Below are positions 27,061 through 40,300 of a stretch of DNA of 64,000 nucleotides, piece after piece. Both the position numbers and the translations under genes were made by a program. Below the pieces are notes generated by a model. The model was not told the DNA's origin, ran no database searches, and saw nothing but the letters and a program-made list of their open reading frames with translations. Every line of letters begins with the position of its first letter. Within the stretch, counting starts at the first letter, position 1. The stretch is from Callipepla californica brunnescens (Eukaryota; Chordata; Aves; Galliformes; Odontophoridae). The stretch is taken from NCBI GenBank assembly GCA_023055505.1, contig JALIRH010000030.1, positions 7,994,001 to 8,058,000 of the forward strand, read 5' to 3'.

Positions 27061-27614
27061 CCCCTCCCTCCCTGGGCGGTTCCCAGAGCGCTCAGAGAAA
27101 GACCCTGGGGCAGAGACACTGCAAACTCCTGTTGTGAAATGCTGTGTTACCTGGCGGTTGGGCAGGAACACACTGGATGCAAGAATGTCCTTATCTGCAG
27201 AGATCTAAGAAACCCAATATCCCAGTGTTAGCATTGGAAGCCTCTGGAGCTGGAGAGGAGACTGAAATTTGGTTTTTGTATTTACCAGGGGCACCAGAGT
27301 CCATAATTAGTCGAGACTGGTTGGAGCAATTAGAGGGAAAAATGAAATTTTAGAATGGGGTCTTTCATAGACAGGACATGTGTGTGGAAGACCAAAGCGT
27401 GCTGAGCCATTTTTAATGATGAAACTTTGGGGAAAAAAATAAAGAGAGGGAGGCTAGGGAAAGGCAAAAGCCAAGGAAGGCACAGGAGGGAACAGAGAGG
27501 AAATGGAGAAAGCAAAGGCAAGAAAGGACAAGGAGTAGAGACAGGAAATAATTGGTGTTGATCATAGTGCAGGGAACTGAAAGAGGGATGGTGAAAAAGT
27601 AAGTGCGGCTTCGG
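27061..27614 (+). other. Spacer between the inverted arms
   Basis: The left part (27061-27228) continues unit-type flank on -. From 27229 on the sequence is not in unit 1, where an LTR sits at the corresponding place. It includes a short protease-like remnant and an a/g-rich stretch (27415-27600). Confidence 0.5.
27230..27353 (+). pseudogene. Possible retroviral protease C-terminal remnant
   Basis: The frame ends IWFLYLPGAPESIISRDW, then LEQLEGKMKF and a stop. This resembles the end of gamma-type ERV proteases (a P-x-x-I/L-x-G/S-R-D block). The active-site half is absent and the match rests on a short motif. Confidence 0.35.
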
Positions 27615-28429
27615 GAGGGACGAGGTGGTGACACAATTGTTTCTCATTCCAGTCTTCATCTATCTTGGCTGGTGGAAACTGCAACCATCACAACAGTCTG
27701 AATACACTTTCATCTAAATACACTTCCATCTAATAAACTTTACGATGGACAATTGCCCCTCCTGACATTGCTAGGTAATGCAGTCTGCCAAATCCCTCAA
27801 GGCATGGTTGTACGCCAGATTCCCCCAGGGAAAGTCATAACCAATTTTCACCAACAAAATGGGGGAACTTTTGTTGCTTCTTCTGAGGCAAAACCATTGA
27901 GGCAGAAAAGAAAATTCAGTTATGTTCCCAGTACAGAATGGAAATCTTCAGAAGTAGCACATATGCATTTTTTTTGCAATACTAATATATCGGTTCTTAA
28001 ACTAATGTATTAATCCCTATTGCTATGAAAACCAACTTATATCTCCTCTACACAAACTCCCAAGTACCCTGAGAGCAATTCCTCCTGGGAGGCACACAGT
28101 CTGTACATATACACCAGCGAACATCAGAGCCGGCCCTCGTACAGCAGCGTTTTTATCCATGCTCACACCTTCAAAAGAAGACCTAACAGAGAAACCAGGA
28201 GAAGTGGTTAGGACAAGAACTCTCTCAGCTGCAGGGAGATGCTGTCCTCTAGAGCAGGGCAGCCGGTGATTGCCTCTTGCTGAGCCATGCTGACAGCTCA
28301 AACGTGTTAAAGGAAAGCTAGAATGAGAATGTCGCGATGCCTGAGGACATGGATGTGCAAATGTCCCCAGCAAAGGAAACAAAGACACCGCAGAAAGCAA
28401 TGCTTCATTAACATAACAAAACACAGCCC

Positions 28430-28730
28430 CCACCCTTCTTTAACTCCCTCCCTGTCCCCTGGGAGCAGATGTGAGCTGAGAATGAGCAGTGAAAGTGCCC
28501 GAGGCCTGGCAGCCGGCTCGGGGCGTGCTCGCTGTGGCACCTGAGCCTGTGCTGAAGCAGCCAGAGCCTGGCTGGAAGCCATCCGGGCAGCACCGCGGTG
28601 GCAGGAGGTGCACCAAGGCCGTCCTGCGGCCAGCTCCGGGCTGAGGGCACTCGGCATCCTGTGCTCTGCGCGACTCCAAGGAGCCCGGTTGCCTGCAACA
28701 GAGCTGGGAGCAGCCTGCTCTGCACCCAAG
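28430..28730 (+). promoter_or_regulatory. GC-rich promoter/first exon of KZFP-3
   Basis: This copy of the conserved block has its donor after 28730 (tgcacccaag|gtaggtgccc) and the upstream ORF at 28482-28544. It is about 3 kb from the divergent KZFP-2 copy. Confidence 0.6.
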
Positions 28731-31441
28731 GTAGGTGCCCTTCGTGGTTCGTGCAGAGGAGCACACGCTGCCAGCAGCGCCGGGTGGGACCCTGGTCCCG
28801 GCTCCATGTGCTGCCCGGCACGGCAGCTTTGCTGGGCCAGGTGGGCTGCAACGACAGCAGGAACACTTTGCAGGCGTGTTGCAGCCCGGGTTGGGCAGAG
28901 AGGGGCACACGAAGGGCTTGGAGCTGGGACAGGGAGGAAGTGAGCACAGGAGGTCAGCGTGCTCTGCTGCCCACTTGTACCTCTGTGATACAGCGCAGCT
29001 GGGACTGCAGTTGTAGCTCTGGACCGCACGAGAGGACCTTGCTGCGCAGCTCTGCACGCGTGGATTCCTGTAGGCTTTAAAATACCTGGTGCATTCTTTT
29101 TTGGATCTTAATGGAAAGCCTCTAATAAGCGGGGAATTGCCACTGTGTCAGCCCCTGAAGTACTGGGGACTGGGCGGTCTTTGCTGTGCGAACGTGTCCC
29201 AAGGGTTTTGTTCCGGCTGTCCCGGCAGCTGCAGATGCCTTTAGCACACAGCAGTGGGCCCCAAGCACGTTGTCAGTGGAGCACGCTTTCATTTCAGATC
29301 TTCCACCTCGTGCCGTAGTGACTTGCGGAAACAAACTCTATAACCCAGAGTGAGGTGATAAGGCAGGTAAGGTTATTCAGCACTGCGCTCACATGCCGGG
29401 TGCAAGGGGGACAGCCCCACCTGACTTGCATACTGAAGGGAGAAGCGACTGCAAATTTAAGAGCATAAAGCATTCATAGTCATTATATTTCTGAGAACTG
29501 GGACTGATTATTACAATTAACACCAAGGAGTTACTTCTGGAAGGCCTGCCTTGAATTTTGTGGGGTGGGCATGCACTGTGCCTCCTCGTGGTCATGGGTG
29601 GGGGTCCTGAAGATGAAGGCCGTAGGTATTCCTCTCTGTGCACTTTTCACCTCACTGCAGTTGGCGATACTGCTCCATATTCTTCTGGGTTTTATCTGCA
29701 GTTTTGTGGTATCAGCTCGTTCCAGTGCAGCAGTCTATCAGGGTGCTCCTCACTATCAGTGCCCCCTTATTGTCCTTCCTCAAGGTCCATCCCTTTCCCC
29801 GGTTTTTCTCAATTCTTATGTTTTATTTTGACCCATTCCTGTCTCAGTAGCAGAAATATAGTGTTGCTGTACTTCAGTCTGTTTTGTTTCAGGGAGGACA
29901 GCAGATGTACCAAGCACTTGCTCTGCAGCCTCCCTGTTTCTTCAGGGGGTGGGAACAATCTTTCGTGACAATTTGTAAGTGCAGAGTGAGCATCTGACTT
30001 AAGGTTCTCACCCAGGACCCAGACAGACATGGGCTTTTCAGTCTGGCACACAATGAGTTGTACCATTACTGCTTGAAATCTCCACTCTTTGCTGCCTGAA
30101 CTGCACGCTCAGCTTTCAAGATCCTAGCTGGGCTGGCACTGACATTTGTGCTGCTGTATTTATGACAAAGACTTTGCCAGATATCCTAAGGACCAGTTGG
30201 AATTAATGTACACAGACAGGCTGGCATTATTCATTCACAGATCAGCTTTTTCCTGGGAGTGGTGGGGCTGATGCCTTCTGGGCGCTCTTTGTTTTGACTT
30301 CAGGCCTTACCATTCCTCAGGGAATGGTAAGGGAAGCCGTTTTCCTTTCCATATTGATCTTGACAGTAAAGGAGCTGAAATATTTCCCATGATTTTATTT
30401 TCTTTCTGGAATGCTACATTCTGATGGAAGGTAACAGCAGGGGGCTGATGATGAATGGTGTCTCTGGGAATGCCCATGACTAATCCTTATTTCTTTATTT
30501 ATTTTATTTGGCCAAGATTTATTAATCCACGTTCAGAGTTTTGATTGCAAATTTAGCTTCTGTTCCCTGTTCCTGTCTATTTCTGTTCTCCTTTCCTTCA
30601 TATGCAGCTTCCAAACCTGGCATTTTGGACGTAACACCTCTCTCCTTACATCCTTGTGTGGCCCCTCATGACTTTGCCAGTTTATCACAGATGGATCCAA
30701 ATACAACATGCGATCCAAAGTGACAGAGAAGCAGGAATATACTGATATACAACAGATATGCTGTAGTGCATAAACAGTGCCTTAACAAGATTGGATTACA
30801 CACGTAACTACAGGAGCCCCTCCCATTGAGTCATGAGGCTCAGAGTGGTCCCCCTGTCTATGTCAACTCCTGAAACCACAGAAATATGGAGCCCATGTGG
30901 ACCTGGATGCAGTTCTGATCCCAGACTTGTTCACGGCTTTGTGTGTAAAGAATCATATGAGCACAGTCTCAGACATAAACTTAGGAAAGGTCACAAATCT
31001 CCAAACTAAGCGTGAGTCTCTTACAGCAGATCAGTATCTGCAAGGTGTCTGGAGAAAAGGGGATGAAGGATCTCTGCTAAGGTGTGACCTCGACCTGCTC
31101 TCTGTTTTGGGATGACTGTCTCCTTGTCATGCTTTCTCTTTAGTCCCACACTGTTCAGCTCTCAGCTGTCAGCTCTTTCAGCTCCCCAGATTGTTATAGC
31201 TTTGTGATGATTACTGTCATATAGCCAGAGTGTTATGAGTGCTGTTGCTCATTGCCTTCCTATGCAGGGTGTGCTGTGCCATCCCCCAGGCAGTGCCGTG
31301 CAGATGGTTTGGTGTGGGCAAGGGTTGGACAGGGACTGCTGCATTCAGTCACAACTCTGCTGACATTTCCCTTCTCCTGGCAGGCTCCCGTTCAACTTCT
31401 GCCTTCCACCCGTGATCATCCCAGCCTGCAGGAGAGCAGCA
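28731..31441 (+). other. KZFP-3 intron 1 and 5'UTR exon 2
   Basis: No coding signal is supported. The segment 29865-30510 matches unit 1. A direct ggaatggta repeat is seen at 30310-30330. Exon 2 starts near 31384 after an acceptor (ctcctggcag). Confidence 0.5.
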
Positions 31442-33290
<1,849 letters not shown>

Positions 33291-33298
<8 letters not shown>

Positions 33299-33633
33299 TC
33301 CTATGCGGTGAGCACCATTTGTCGCGGCGAAGGGAGACAAGGACACCAGGTGGTCATCAGCAAGTCCCGCCTTTAATCAGAAAGCTGCGTACATTTACAT
33401 TGGTAGTAATGAAGCTCATACATACTGCAAAACCCGAGCTCCTAATTGGTTAGTGATGTCAGTGAGGTGAAAGTTTCATTGTTAATTCTTACAGTTAAAC
33501 TGAATTTCCATTGGTCACTACTTCCTTAATCCTAACTCCTACACCCTCATGTTGCAGCAAGGTTACTGTGGCCTGGTTTTGTGATTGGTCAGTACAGCAT
33601 TACATCTTCACTTGAGTTGCAACAGTTGTAACA
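33291..33633 (-). repeat. 3' LTR of ERV-F
   Basis: On - it starts TGTTACAAC (33633) after the purine-rich agcagaaagaggga and ends TTACAACA (33291), with short inverted termini. It is 343 bp. Confidence 0.8.
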
Positions 33634-33660
33634 TCCCTCTTTCTGCTTAGACAGCTGCAT

Positions 33661-34978
33661 CTAGCCCCACTCTTGGCCTGTCTCGGACATCTGCAAGAGG
33701 TTTTCCTTGCTATGCCCCTTGCTCTTTAGCCAGTCTTGCATAAAATCCTCCACATCTCCCCCGTTTTCTTTTTGGACAACAAGGGTGTTATTCCACATTT
33801 TTGTCATCATGTTCTGCAACATTTTCTGTATGCAAGTTATTAAACAAGGCAAAAATAACATTAAACAAAGCAATACTATAACAATCCCTACGGCATACAT
33901 AATAATCGTCCTTAGCCATGCTCCAATCCCCTAATCCTTTCAGCCAGCCATCAAGGCCAAGGCCTGATTCCACCTGTAAATTTCCAGTCAACCTGCGTAA
34001 TTCAGAAATTTGAGAGTGAATTGATTGTGAATGATCAGAGAGATTCATACAACACATGCCATCAAACTCTTCACAACCGTGGCCTTGTGCAAGTAAAAGG
34101 AAATCAATTGCAGCTCGATTTTGAAGAGTTGCATGACGAATAGAATCAACATCAAGCAAAAGGCTGGAGAGTGCTAAGGAGGTTGCATTTGTTTGTTTGG
34201 CAAGCCAGCATGCCAACTTATTTAGAATAGCATGAGCACCTGCCGCTGATATTCCTGGGGTAAAAAAAGATGCGGCAATCACGGCGTCCTTAGACCAAAG
34301 CTTGACATCATCTTTACACTCTGGGGTAAAGGCATGAGCCATTCGTTTGGTTCGATGATGATGTCGGCTCATTTTTAGTATCATGGATGTGTTAGGCGTG
34401 AGTAAAGACAATCGCCCAATTGTACGAGGTCCTCCACGCAATTTTGATGGGATGCCGGGCCAAGCACGATCCCCACAAATCAGAAAGTATCCTGCTGGCA
34501 GTTGAATGGGATTATCTGATGAAACTGACACATTCGTAGTAGTGTAGTTACACCAAACCGATGCATTAAGGTAAACAGCCATGCTAGAATTTACGACATT
34601 GAAATGATTTGCAGCTACTATTCGGCTAGTATGCTTAAAATACAGACATGCATCAGCCTTGACTGAACCCAACAATTCCAACTCTTGGGGCTCCTGTGGT
34701 GCTGTGGGAAAATAAGGAGCCCATTGATCCCAATTGTCTACATTAGTTTTGGGATCATTAACAGTACAGATGGGTACAGCCGAGGGGCACGGCCAAGGAT
34801 CTGCTAGCAATCCAACCAGACAGGTTGTGAATGGATTACCAGGAGAAGACAGTGACAAGCAAATAGCTTCTTGTTTGGTTAAATTTGCTAGAGTAACCCA
34901 AATGTTAGTTTTGGGCTGAGGTGGAGCCCATATAGCATTGACAACATTAATAAAAAATGTTACAACTATCAACTTCAT
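33661..34978 (-). pseudogene. env: ERV-F env: surface and transmembrane glycoprotein, frameshifted
   Basis: The main frame (34978-33788, 396 codons) has a hydrophobic signal-like start, several N-X-S/T sites, and a furin-type site (HHRTKR, about residue 212). A leucine-rich ectodomain follows, then the CX6CC motif at residues 302-310. CX6CC marks an Env in which the two subunits can be disulfide-linked. The membrane-spanning segment (GIVIVLLCLMLFLPCLI) and the tail lie in a different frame at 33900-33661; a one-base indel near 33915 separates them. As it stands, the main frame gives a protein without a membrane anchor. The frame begins in an ATGA overlap with the upstream ORF. Confidence 0.8.
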
Positions 34979-35673
34979 TTTATCATACGAGTTATACGCT
35001 GTTGAATATTATCATCTAGTGCCTTTTCTGGGTCAGTATCGTCCCTAAAAGGTCCCACAATAGAAATCGAAGGCAGTGGCACCTTTTTCTTACACCTAGA
35101 AGCTACTATTAGTGAATTAGTAATAATTCTAACTCGTTTTTCCTCTTGTTGGATATTCCAAACACAGAATCCAATTACAATTTGTTCTGGGGTTTCAAAC
35201 AGTTGTAAAGATTCTCTTACGTCTTGACCTGTGAACTCTTTTAATGCCCTACGCCAATAATTGTGAGAGTCCCAGTCGTATAGGCATGCAAAGCACCAAG
35301 TCTGATGCACTTCTGACTGTACAATCCAATATGGATTACAACAACCCCCACACCTTAAGGCTATCCAAGCGGCGCAATCAGATTGATTACAGCCATAACA
35401 TGGCAAAGAGGAAGGCCCTTGTAAGTCAATATAAAAGTTCTGTATCCACTCCACCCAATCACCTGGGGGAGTTGACAGTGCCTTTAGAGCTTCTTCACTA
35501 TGTTGAGCAAGGTAACAGAGATAAGGCTTCAAGCGCAGTGTCAACTTCTGATGTATTCGAATCTTGTTGTCCTCGGTGAGGCGTCTGATTATTCGCTGCA
35601 TCAAGAGCAGGCCTAGTCCATTTAGCTGGAACCCATTGTGATCCTGCTGGGGTAGAAACACATAAATAACCAC
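34975..35673 (-). CDS. Unidentified cysteine-rich ORF between pol and env of ERV-F (232 aa)
   Basis: This frame of 232 codons overlaps the end of integrase by about 176 bp, and its TGA overlaps the env ATG by ATGA. I do not recognise the protein. Residues about 90-135 carry a dense cysteine set (CYGC, SDC, LRCGGCC, then CFAC) that looks like a zinc-binding module. The ends are basic (CKKK) and mixed. No signal peptide or membrane segment is obvious. It could be an accessory protein, an upstream extension of Env made by splicing or readthrough, or a remnant of an older gene. It has stayed open while pol acquired a stop and env a frameshift. Confidence 0.55.
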   Translation of the reverse strand: MVIYVFLPQQDHNGFQLNGLGLLLMQRIIRRLTEDNKIRIHQKLTLRLKPYLCYLAQHSEEALKALSTPPGDWVEWIQNFYIDLQGPSSLPCYGCNQSDCAAWIALRCGGCCNPYWIVQSEVHQTWCFACLYDWDSHNYWRRALKEFTGQDVRESLQLFETPEQIVIGFCVWNIQQEEKRVRIITNSLIVASRCKKKVPLPSISIVGPFRDDTDPEKALDDNIQQRITRMIK

Positions 35674-37294
35674 GACCCCAATATAACATTTCAGCTGGAC
35701 CCTGACAAATACATGTTCTCGGGTCCTTATACATTACTTGTACCCTTTGAGCTGACACTGATTCTTTGTCACTTTCACAATAATGTTGCATAGCAGCTGG
35801 CTCCTGTTCCTGCCCAAAAACACATAAATGATTGATAACATACAATACTTCAGTTAATCTAGACTGGGGATCTAGAGTGCTAGTGTGTTTCTGTAAGTAT
35901 CACTTCAGAATGCCATTGGCTCTTTCTATAACTGCTTGACCTGTTGGTGAATGGGGAATCCCTGTAATATGTTTGATGTTCCATTCTTCCATAAACTTTT
36001 GTACCTTATTACTAATATAGGCTGGTCCATTGTCTGTTTTTATTTCTCTGGGTACCCCGAGTACTGCAAAACAACTCAACAAATGACGTATAACATGAAT
36101 TGTTTTTTCCCCAGCTTGTGCTGTTGCCCAAATGTATTTACTATAGGTGTCCATTGTTACATGAACATATTTTAGTCTTCCAAACTCAGTAACATGTGTA
36201 ACATCCATTTGCCATACCTCACTTATTTTAAGACCTCTGGGATTAACACCACATCCTAACCCAACACCTCCGTTGTGATGACTGCATATGGGACATGCCC
36301 TGACTATGGCCTTAGCCTCGTTAATGCCTATTCCAAAAGTTCTGGCTAGACCTTTTGCATTCTGGTGATACAGATCATGTGCTTCACGTGCCCTTATTGC
36401 TGCACTGATAGGGCTCACGTTACTTTCATGAGTCATAACCAATCGGTCTGCTCTCGAGTTCCCTTCTCCTAACCCCTGATCCCATTTATGACTACTAATG
36501 TGAATAACTGCATAGGGCTGTTGACAATTTCGGAGAGCCTTTTTCAACTGTATAAAAAGTTCATAGAGTCTTTTATTAGTAACTTCTTTGATTGATGCAT
36601 CCTCTATGCGTTGAACAACTCCTGCAACATACAGTGAGTCTGTCACTATGTTCAATGGTCTTACAAAATAGCACAAAGTCCAAACAACAGCCAACAATTC
36701 CAGAGTTTGTAGACTGTCTTGTTCTTCAGCCTCCAGAATCTTGAGTTTCCATTGGTTATCTTCTTGCCATGTAATTGCAGCTCTCCTTGATTTCTTCCCT
36801 GCATCTGTAAACACTGTCAAAGCATTTGGTATGGGCTGATCCTCTCTAAGAGGTTTTACAATCCAGTCCCATTCTCCAAGCCATTGAAGCTGCTTGGGTA
36901 CTAGTGGTCCTGTAAGCACCTGTGCTCCAGATCCCAGCAATGCTTGCTGCAAGTCTTGTGAATTTATTAAATACCAGTCCAACGTAGCCTTTTCCATGGG
37001 AAGACGAATAGCTTGTGGTTCTTTCCCAGTTATTTCAATTATCCTCAAACGACCCTTTTTTATAAGTGCTGCTAGCTGTTCGATTTTAGATGTCAATGTT
37101 TTCCTTGTTCGTAACAGCGGAGACAAACATTCTACCACCCTGGGCTCCCTGGGCTCCCCCGTTTCCTTTTTAGGCTGAGTGATGCCTCCAAGTAGATGAT
37201 TAGGGTTACTCCAAACAGTCAGGTCAATAGGTTGATCTAGTATGCGACGAGATACTGAGCCCGATGCTATCAAGCGAGAAATGTCCTGTAGGGC
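35498..37294 (-). pseudogene. pol: ERV-F pol: RT connection, RNase H and integrase, with one stop
   Basis: The frame is open from the ERV-D boundary to 35900. RNase H has four acidic positions in VFTDAGKK, TLELLAV, VTDSLYV and NSRADRL. Integrase has the zinc-binding HDLYHQ and CPICSHH, then QMDVTHV, KTDNGPAY and QAVIERANG, the D,D-35-E core. A TGA at 35902-35900 falls just after the core. The same frame continues to 35498 with the C-terminal DNA-binding region (YWGRGYLCVSTPAGSQWVP). The polymerase fingers and palm are missing upstream. Confidence 0.85.
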
Positions 37295-37636
37295 TGTAGT
37301 GGGATTGCTTGGTCACAGCCTGAACCAGTGAATGAGCATCTGAGTAACCGGAGCGGAGGAGCCCAGGTCCACCCGCCCTCTCGCTCTCTCCCTCTCGGTG
37401 GTGCTTCTGGAGGTGCTTCCGGGAGCACAGATCCGCTCAGAGCCTGCGCGGGTCACCCCCCCTCACTCTGGCTCTCTTCCTTCCGGTGCGCCAGCGTTCG
37501 AACGAGAGGTGGCTGCGTTCCTCAGCCTAAACGGTCGCCAGGAGGGGTGAGTTCATTCCCCCTTATCTGTAACATCTCTTTCTGTAGCGCCTCTACCTCA
37601 AATAAAAGCTCTGTCACCACCTTTGCTTGCTTTACA
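37295..37636 (+). repeat. 5' LTR of ERV-D
   Basis: It starts TGTAGTGGG and ends TTTACA, 342 bp, with AATAAA near 37600 ahead of the end. It shares the cctgaacca stretch and general plan with the ERV-C LTR at 39909-40244. Confidence 0.75.
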
Positions 37637-37679
37637 CTTGGCGAGCCAGGCAGCCTAATACCTTTTAAAAACATTCACT

Positions 37680-39172
37680 ATGACCCTTCTAAGTAACATC
37701 GTGGGGTGGTTTTCACGGGAAAAGACCACCCCCTTAAATGACCTTTTGCCCGGTCATATCCCGGGATTTATAGGATCCCCATACCACGGGGTTGCTGCTA
37801 TTATTGAAAAATGGGGCCCCCTGCGAGACGGAGGAAACCTCCTTGAATCCCCGTCCCGACTAGCTGACTATTTTCTCTCTCTGACTGAAAACCTACTGAC
37901 TACTTGGGAGCGGCAATTAGCTGCGTCTACGGTGGCATGGCCGCTGCTGATGGCCTTAAACCAGATGAACACATCTGAAGGGGATCTGCTTGATGAAAAT
38001 CAACTCTTGCATGACCGTATTGAAGAATTAGAAAGACAAATTGCAATTTTGACAGGAAAGATACGAAAACCGGTCACTCCCATACGAAAGGTCCGGAATA
38101 TCTCCCTAGAAGTCAACAGGGACCCTGTAGAAGACAACCCGCATAATTTAGTTTCTGAAGATGAAGGCACTAAAAGGTCGGATCTCGAAGTTCCGCTTGA
38201 GCTAGATCCCTTTGAGATCCGACCAGTTGTAACCCAAAAAACAAAAAACATACAGGATAGACCAGTGGGGCTACCCCCTGACCAGTGGCCCCCTGCCCAT
38301 AGCACTTTACATGTAACAGCTCGCCCATATACAGCAGCTGAACTGATGGATTTATTACAGCGGTTTAGACAAAAACCAAGAGAGAGTGTACCAGTATGGA
38401 TGCTCTGCTTATGGGACATGGGGGCAGAAGGTGTTATGGTAAATGGGCCAGAAATTTCAAAACTGGCATCCATTACAGAGGCTGCATGCCACCGTCCAAC
38501 ATAATGATGAAAATCATTCATTAATTAAATGGTTAGCAGCTGCGTGTCGTATAACATGGCCAAACAAAAGTGACATCCCTTTAAATACAGGTCAATGGTC
38601 TTCTATGGAACATCTGCAAAATTATATTCGGGAACTGGGTATGAGAGAGGCAATCTATGAGGAAGATTCTGAGAGCCCAGACCTGATGAAATTCTCAGCA
38701 GGAATGAGAGACCTTATCCTGCAGCAAGCTCCATCTAATCTGTATGGTACTATTGGTATCCATAATGAACCCCCTAGTGGCTTCAGAGACCATCATACAA
38801 CAGGCTGCTCAATTGGTGGCACATCTGGGGGAGACAGAGCACCTGCGCGCCAGGCGCAATGTCCAAATGGTGGTGGAAAGGTCGGAGATCCATCCACCAC
38901 CACGACCTAGGAAACCAGCCTCTAAGGTAATCCAATCTGGACCCATCAGGGTATCGAGAAGACAGATGTTTAATGACCTGCTGAGAGCAGGAGTTCGATT
39001 TGAAAAGATTGATGGGCAGCCTAATCAGGTATTACTACAACTATGGAAACAGTTGCCCAATAGTCAAAGATTCCAGTCCTCCCCCCAAAAGGGAAGGAAT
39101 TTGATTCATAGAACACATTCCACAAGACACATGGAATCTGGAAGATTTCATGGTGCCATCGAAAAAACATAA
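37680..39172 (+). pseudogene. gag: ERV-D gag (two frameshifts)
   Basis: It starts MTLLSNIVGWFSREK and contains HIPGFIGSPYHG, a short coiled coil (LLDENQLLHDRIEELERQI), and a capsid-like region (RESVPVWMLCLWDMGAEGV). It continues in other frames from 38443 and 38744. It is closely parallel to ERV-C gag, in which the same path is open. Confidence 0.8.
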
Positions 39173-39247
39173 ACCTCCTCAGGCGGCCCGGGCAGCCACA
39201 GTCGAGTTGTCAGAGGAAAAAGACTTGGGGATTGCAGAGCTGATGGC

Positions 39248-39908
39248 ATGACAGAGGAGCCAAAATTCCCCAGGACTAGGGTCTCTACAGGAGACCAAAG
39301 ACCCTATGTTGAATTAACTACTCATTGGTCAAGAAAGAATGTACAACGAGTGATGGCGCTGGTAGATACTGGGGCAGAAACATCCATCATCTATGGGGAC
39401 CCAAATAAATTCCTGGGCACTAAGGCTATGATAGGTGGGTTCGCGGGGCAGATGATCCCCGTAACCCAACCGTGGTTGAAACTGGGGGTTGGGCGTCTTC
39501 CACCCCGGGAGTACAAGGTATCTATCGCCCCAGTTCCAGAGTACATCTTGGGGAAAGACATCTTGTGGGGTCTGACTCTCCAGATCACTGTGGGAGAGTT
39601 CAGACTAAGGGAAAGATGTATTAGTATCCGGGCAGTGCAGGCAATTTTAAGGGGCCATGCAAGAATGGAGCCTATTTCTTTGCCACAGCCCCGCCGGATA
39701 ACAAATACGAAACAATACAGACTCCCTGGTGGGTAAGAAGAAATTACCAAGACTGTGCAGGAGTTGGAGAGAGTAGGGATTATTAGACCTGCACACAGCC
39801 CATACAACTCCCCCATATGGCCAGTCAGGAAGTCAGATGGTACAAGGCGAATGACGGTAGACTACAGAGAACTAAATAAAGTCACTCCGCCAATACACGC
39901 AGCCGTAC
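39248..39908 (+). pseudogene. pro: ERV-D protease and start of reverse transcriptase
   Basis: ALVDTGAETSIIYGDP is the aspartic-protease active site, and EYILGKDILWGL the C-terminal part. After a TAA near 39736, RT block 1 (SPYNSPIWPVRKSDG, MTVDYRELNKVTPP) runs to the ERV-C LTR. Confidence 0.8.
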
Positions 39909-40244
39909 TGTATGGGAAGTGTTGAATCACGGCCTGAACCACTGATTAATCACCTGAGGCAAGCCCTGAGTCAGCTGCAGGGGCACAACTGAGTGCGATT
40001 GGAAGGGGTGGAGTTTGACTCCACCTCTCCCAAGACCCCATTTAAGGGCTGACCACCAGTGGGGAAGGATCTCTTGTTGGAGATCCCTCCCTGGTGGAGT
40101 TATCGGCGAGCCCCAACCATCATCAAGGTGAGCCAATCTCTTTTGCTATTTATTTGTATACCATCTACTTAAAGCCTACCAAAAATATACCATCCTTTCG
40201 CACTACTTCCTTGAAGTGCTTTCCTTGGGGTTATTTGCCCTACA
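39909..40244 (+). repeat. 5' LTR of ERV-C
   Basis: It is 336 bp, starts TGTATGGGAAG and ends CCCTACA. ttggcaagccaggcagg (primer-binding-site candidate, equivalent to that of ERV-D) follows. I could not assign the tRNA with confidence. Confidence 0.75.
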
Positions 40245-40300
40245 ATTGGCAAGCCAGGCAGGATTAAAAAGATATATATATACTTATACAATAACTAACC

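Larger units (their letters stand above)
37295..39908 (+). mobile_element. ERV-D: ERVL-like element, cut in pol
   Basis: The 5' LTR is at 37295-37636 and tggcgagccaggcagcc (primer-binding-site candidate) follows two bases after its CA end. Gag, protease and the first RT block follow on +. It stops at gccgtac (39908), where the LTR of related ERV-C starts. It is inserted in ERV-F pol. Confidence 0.85.
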
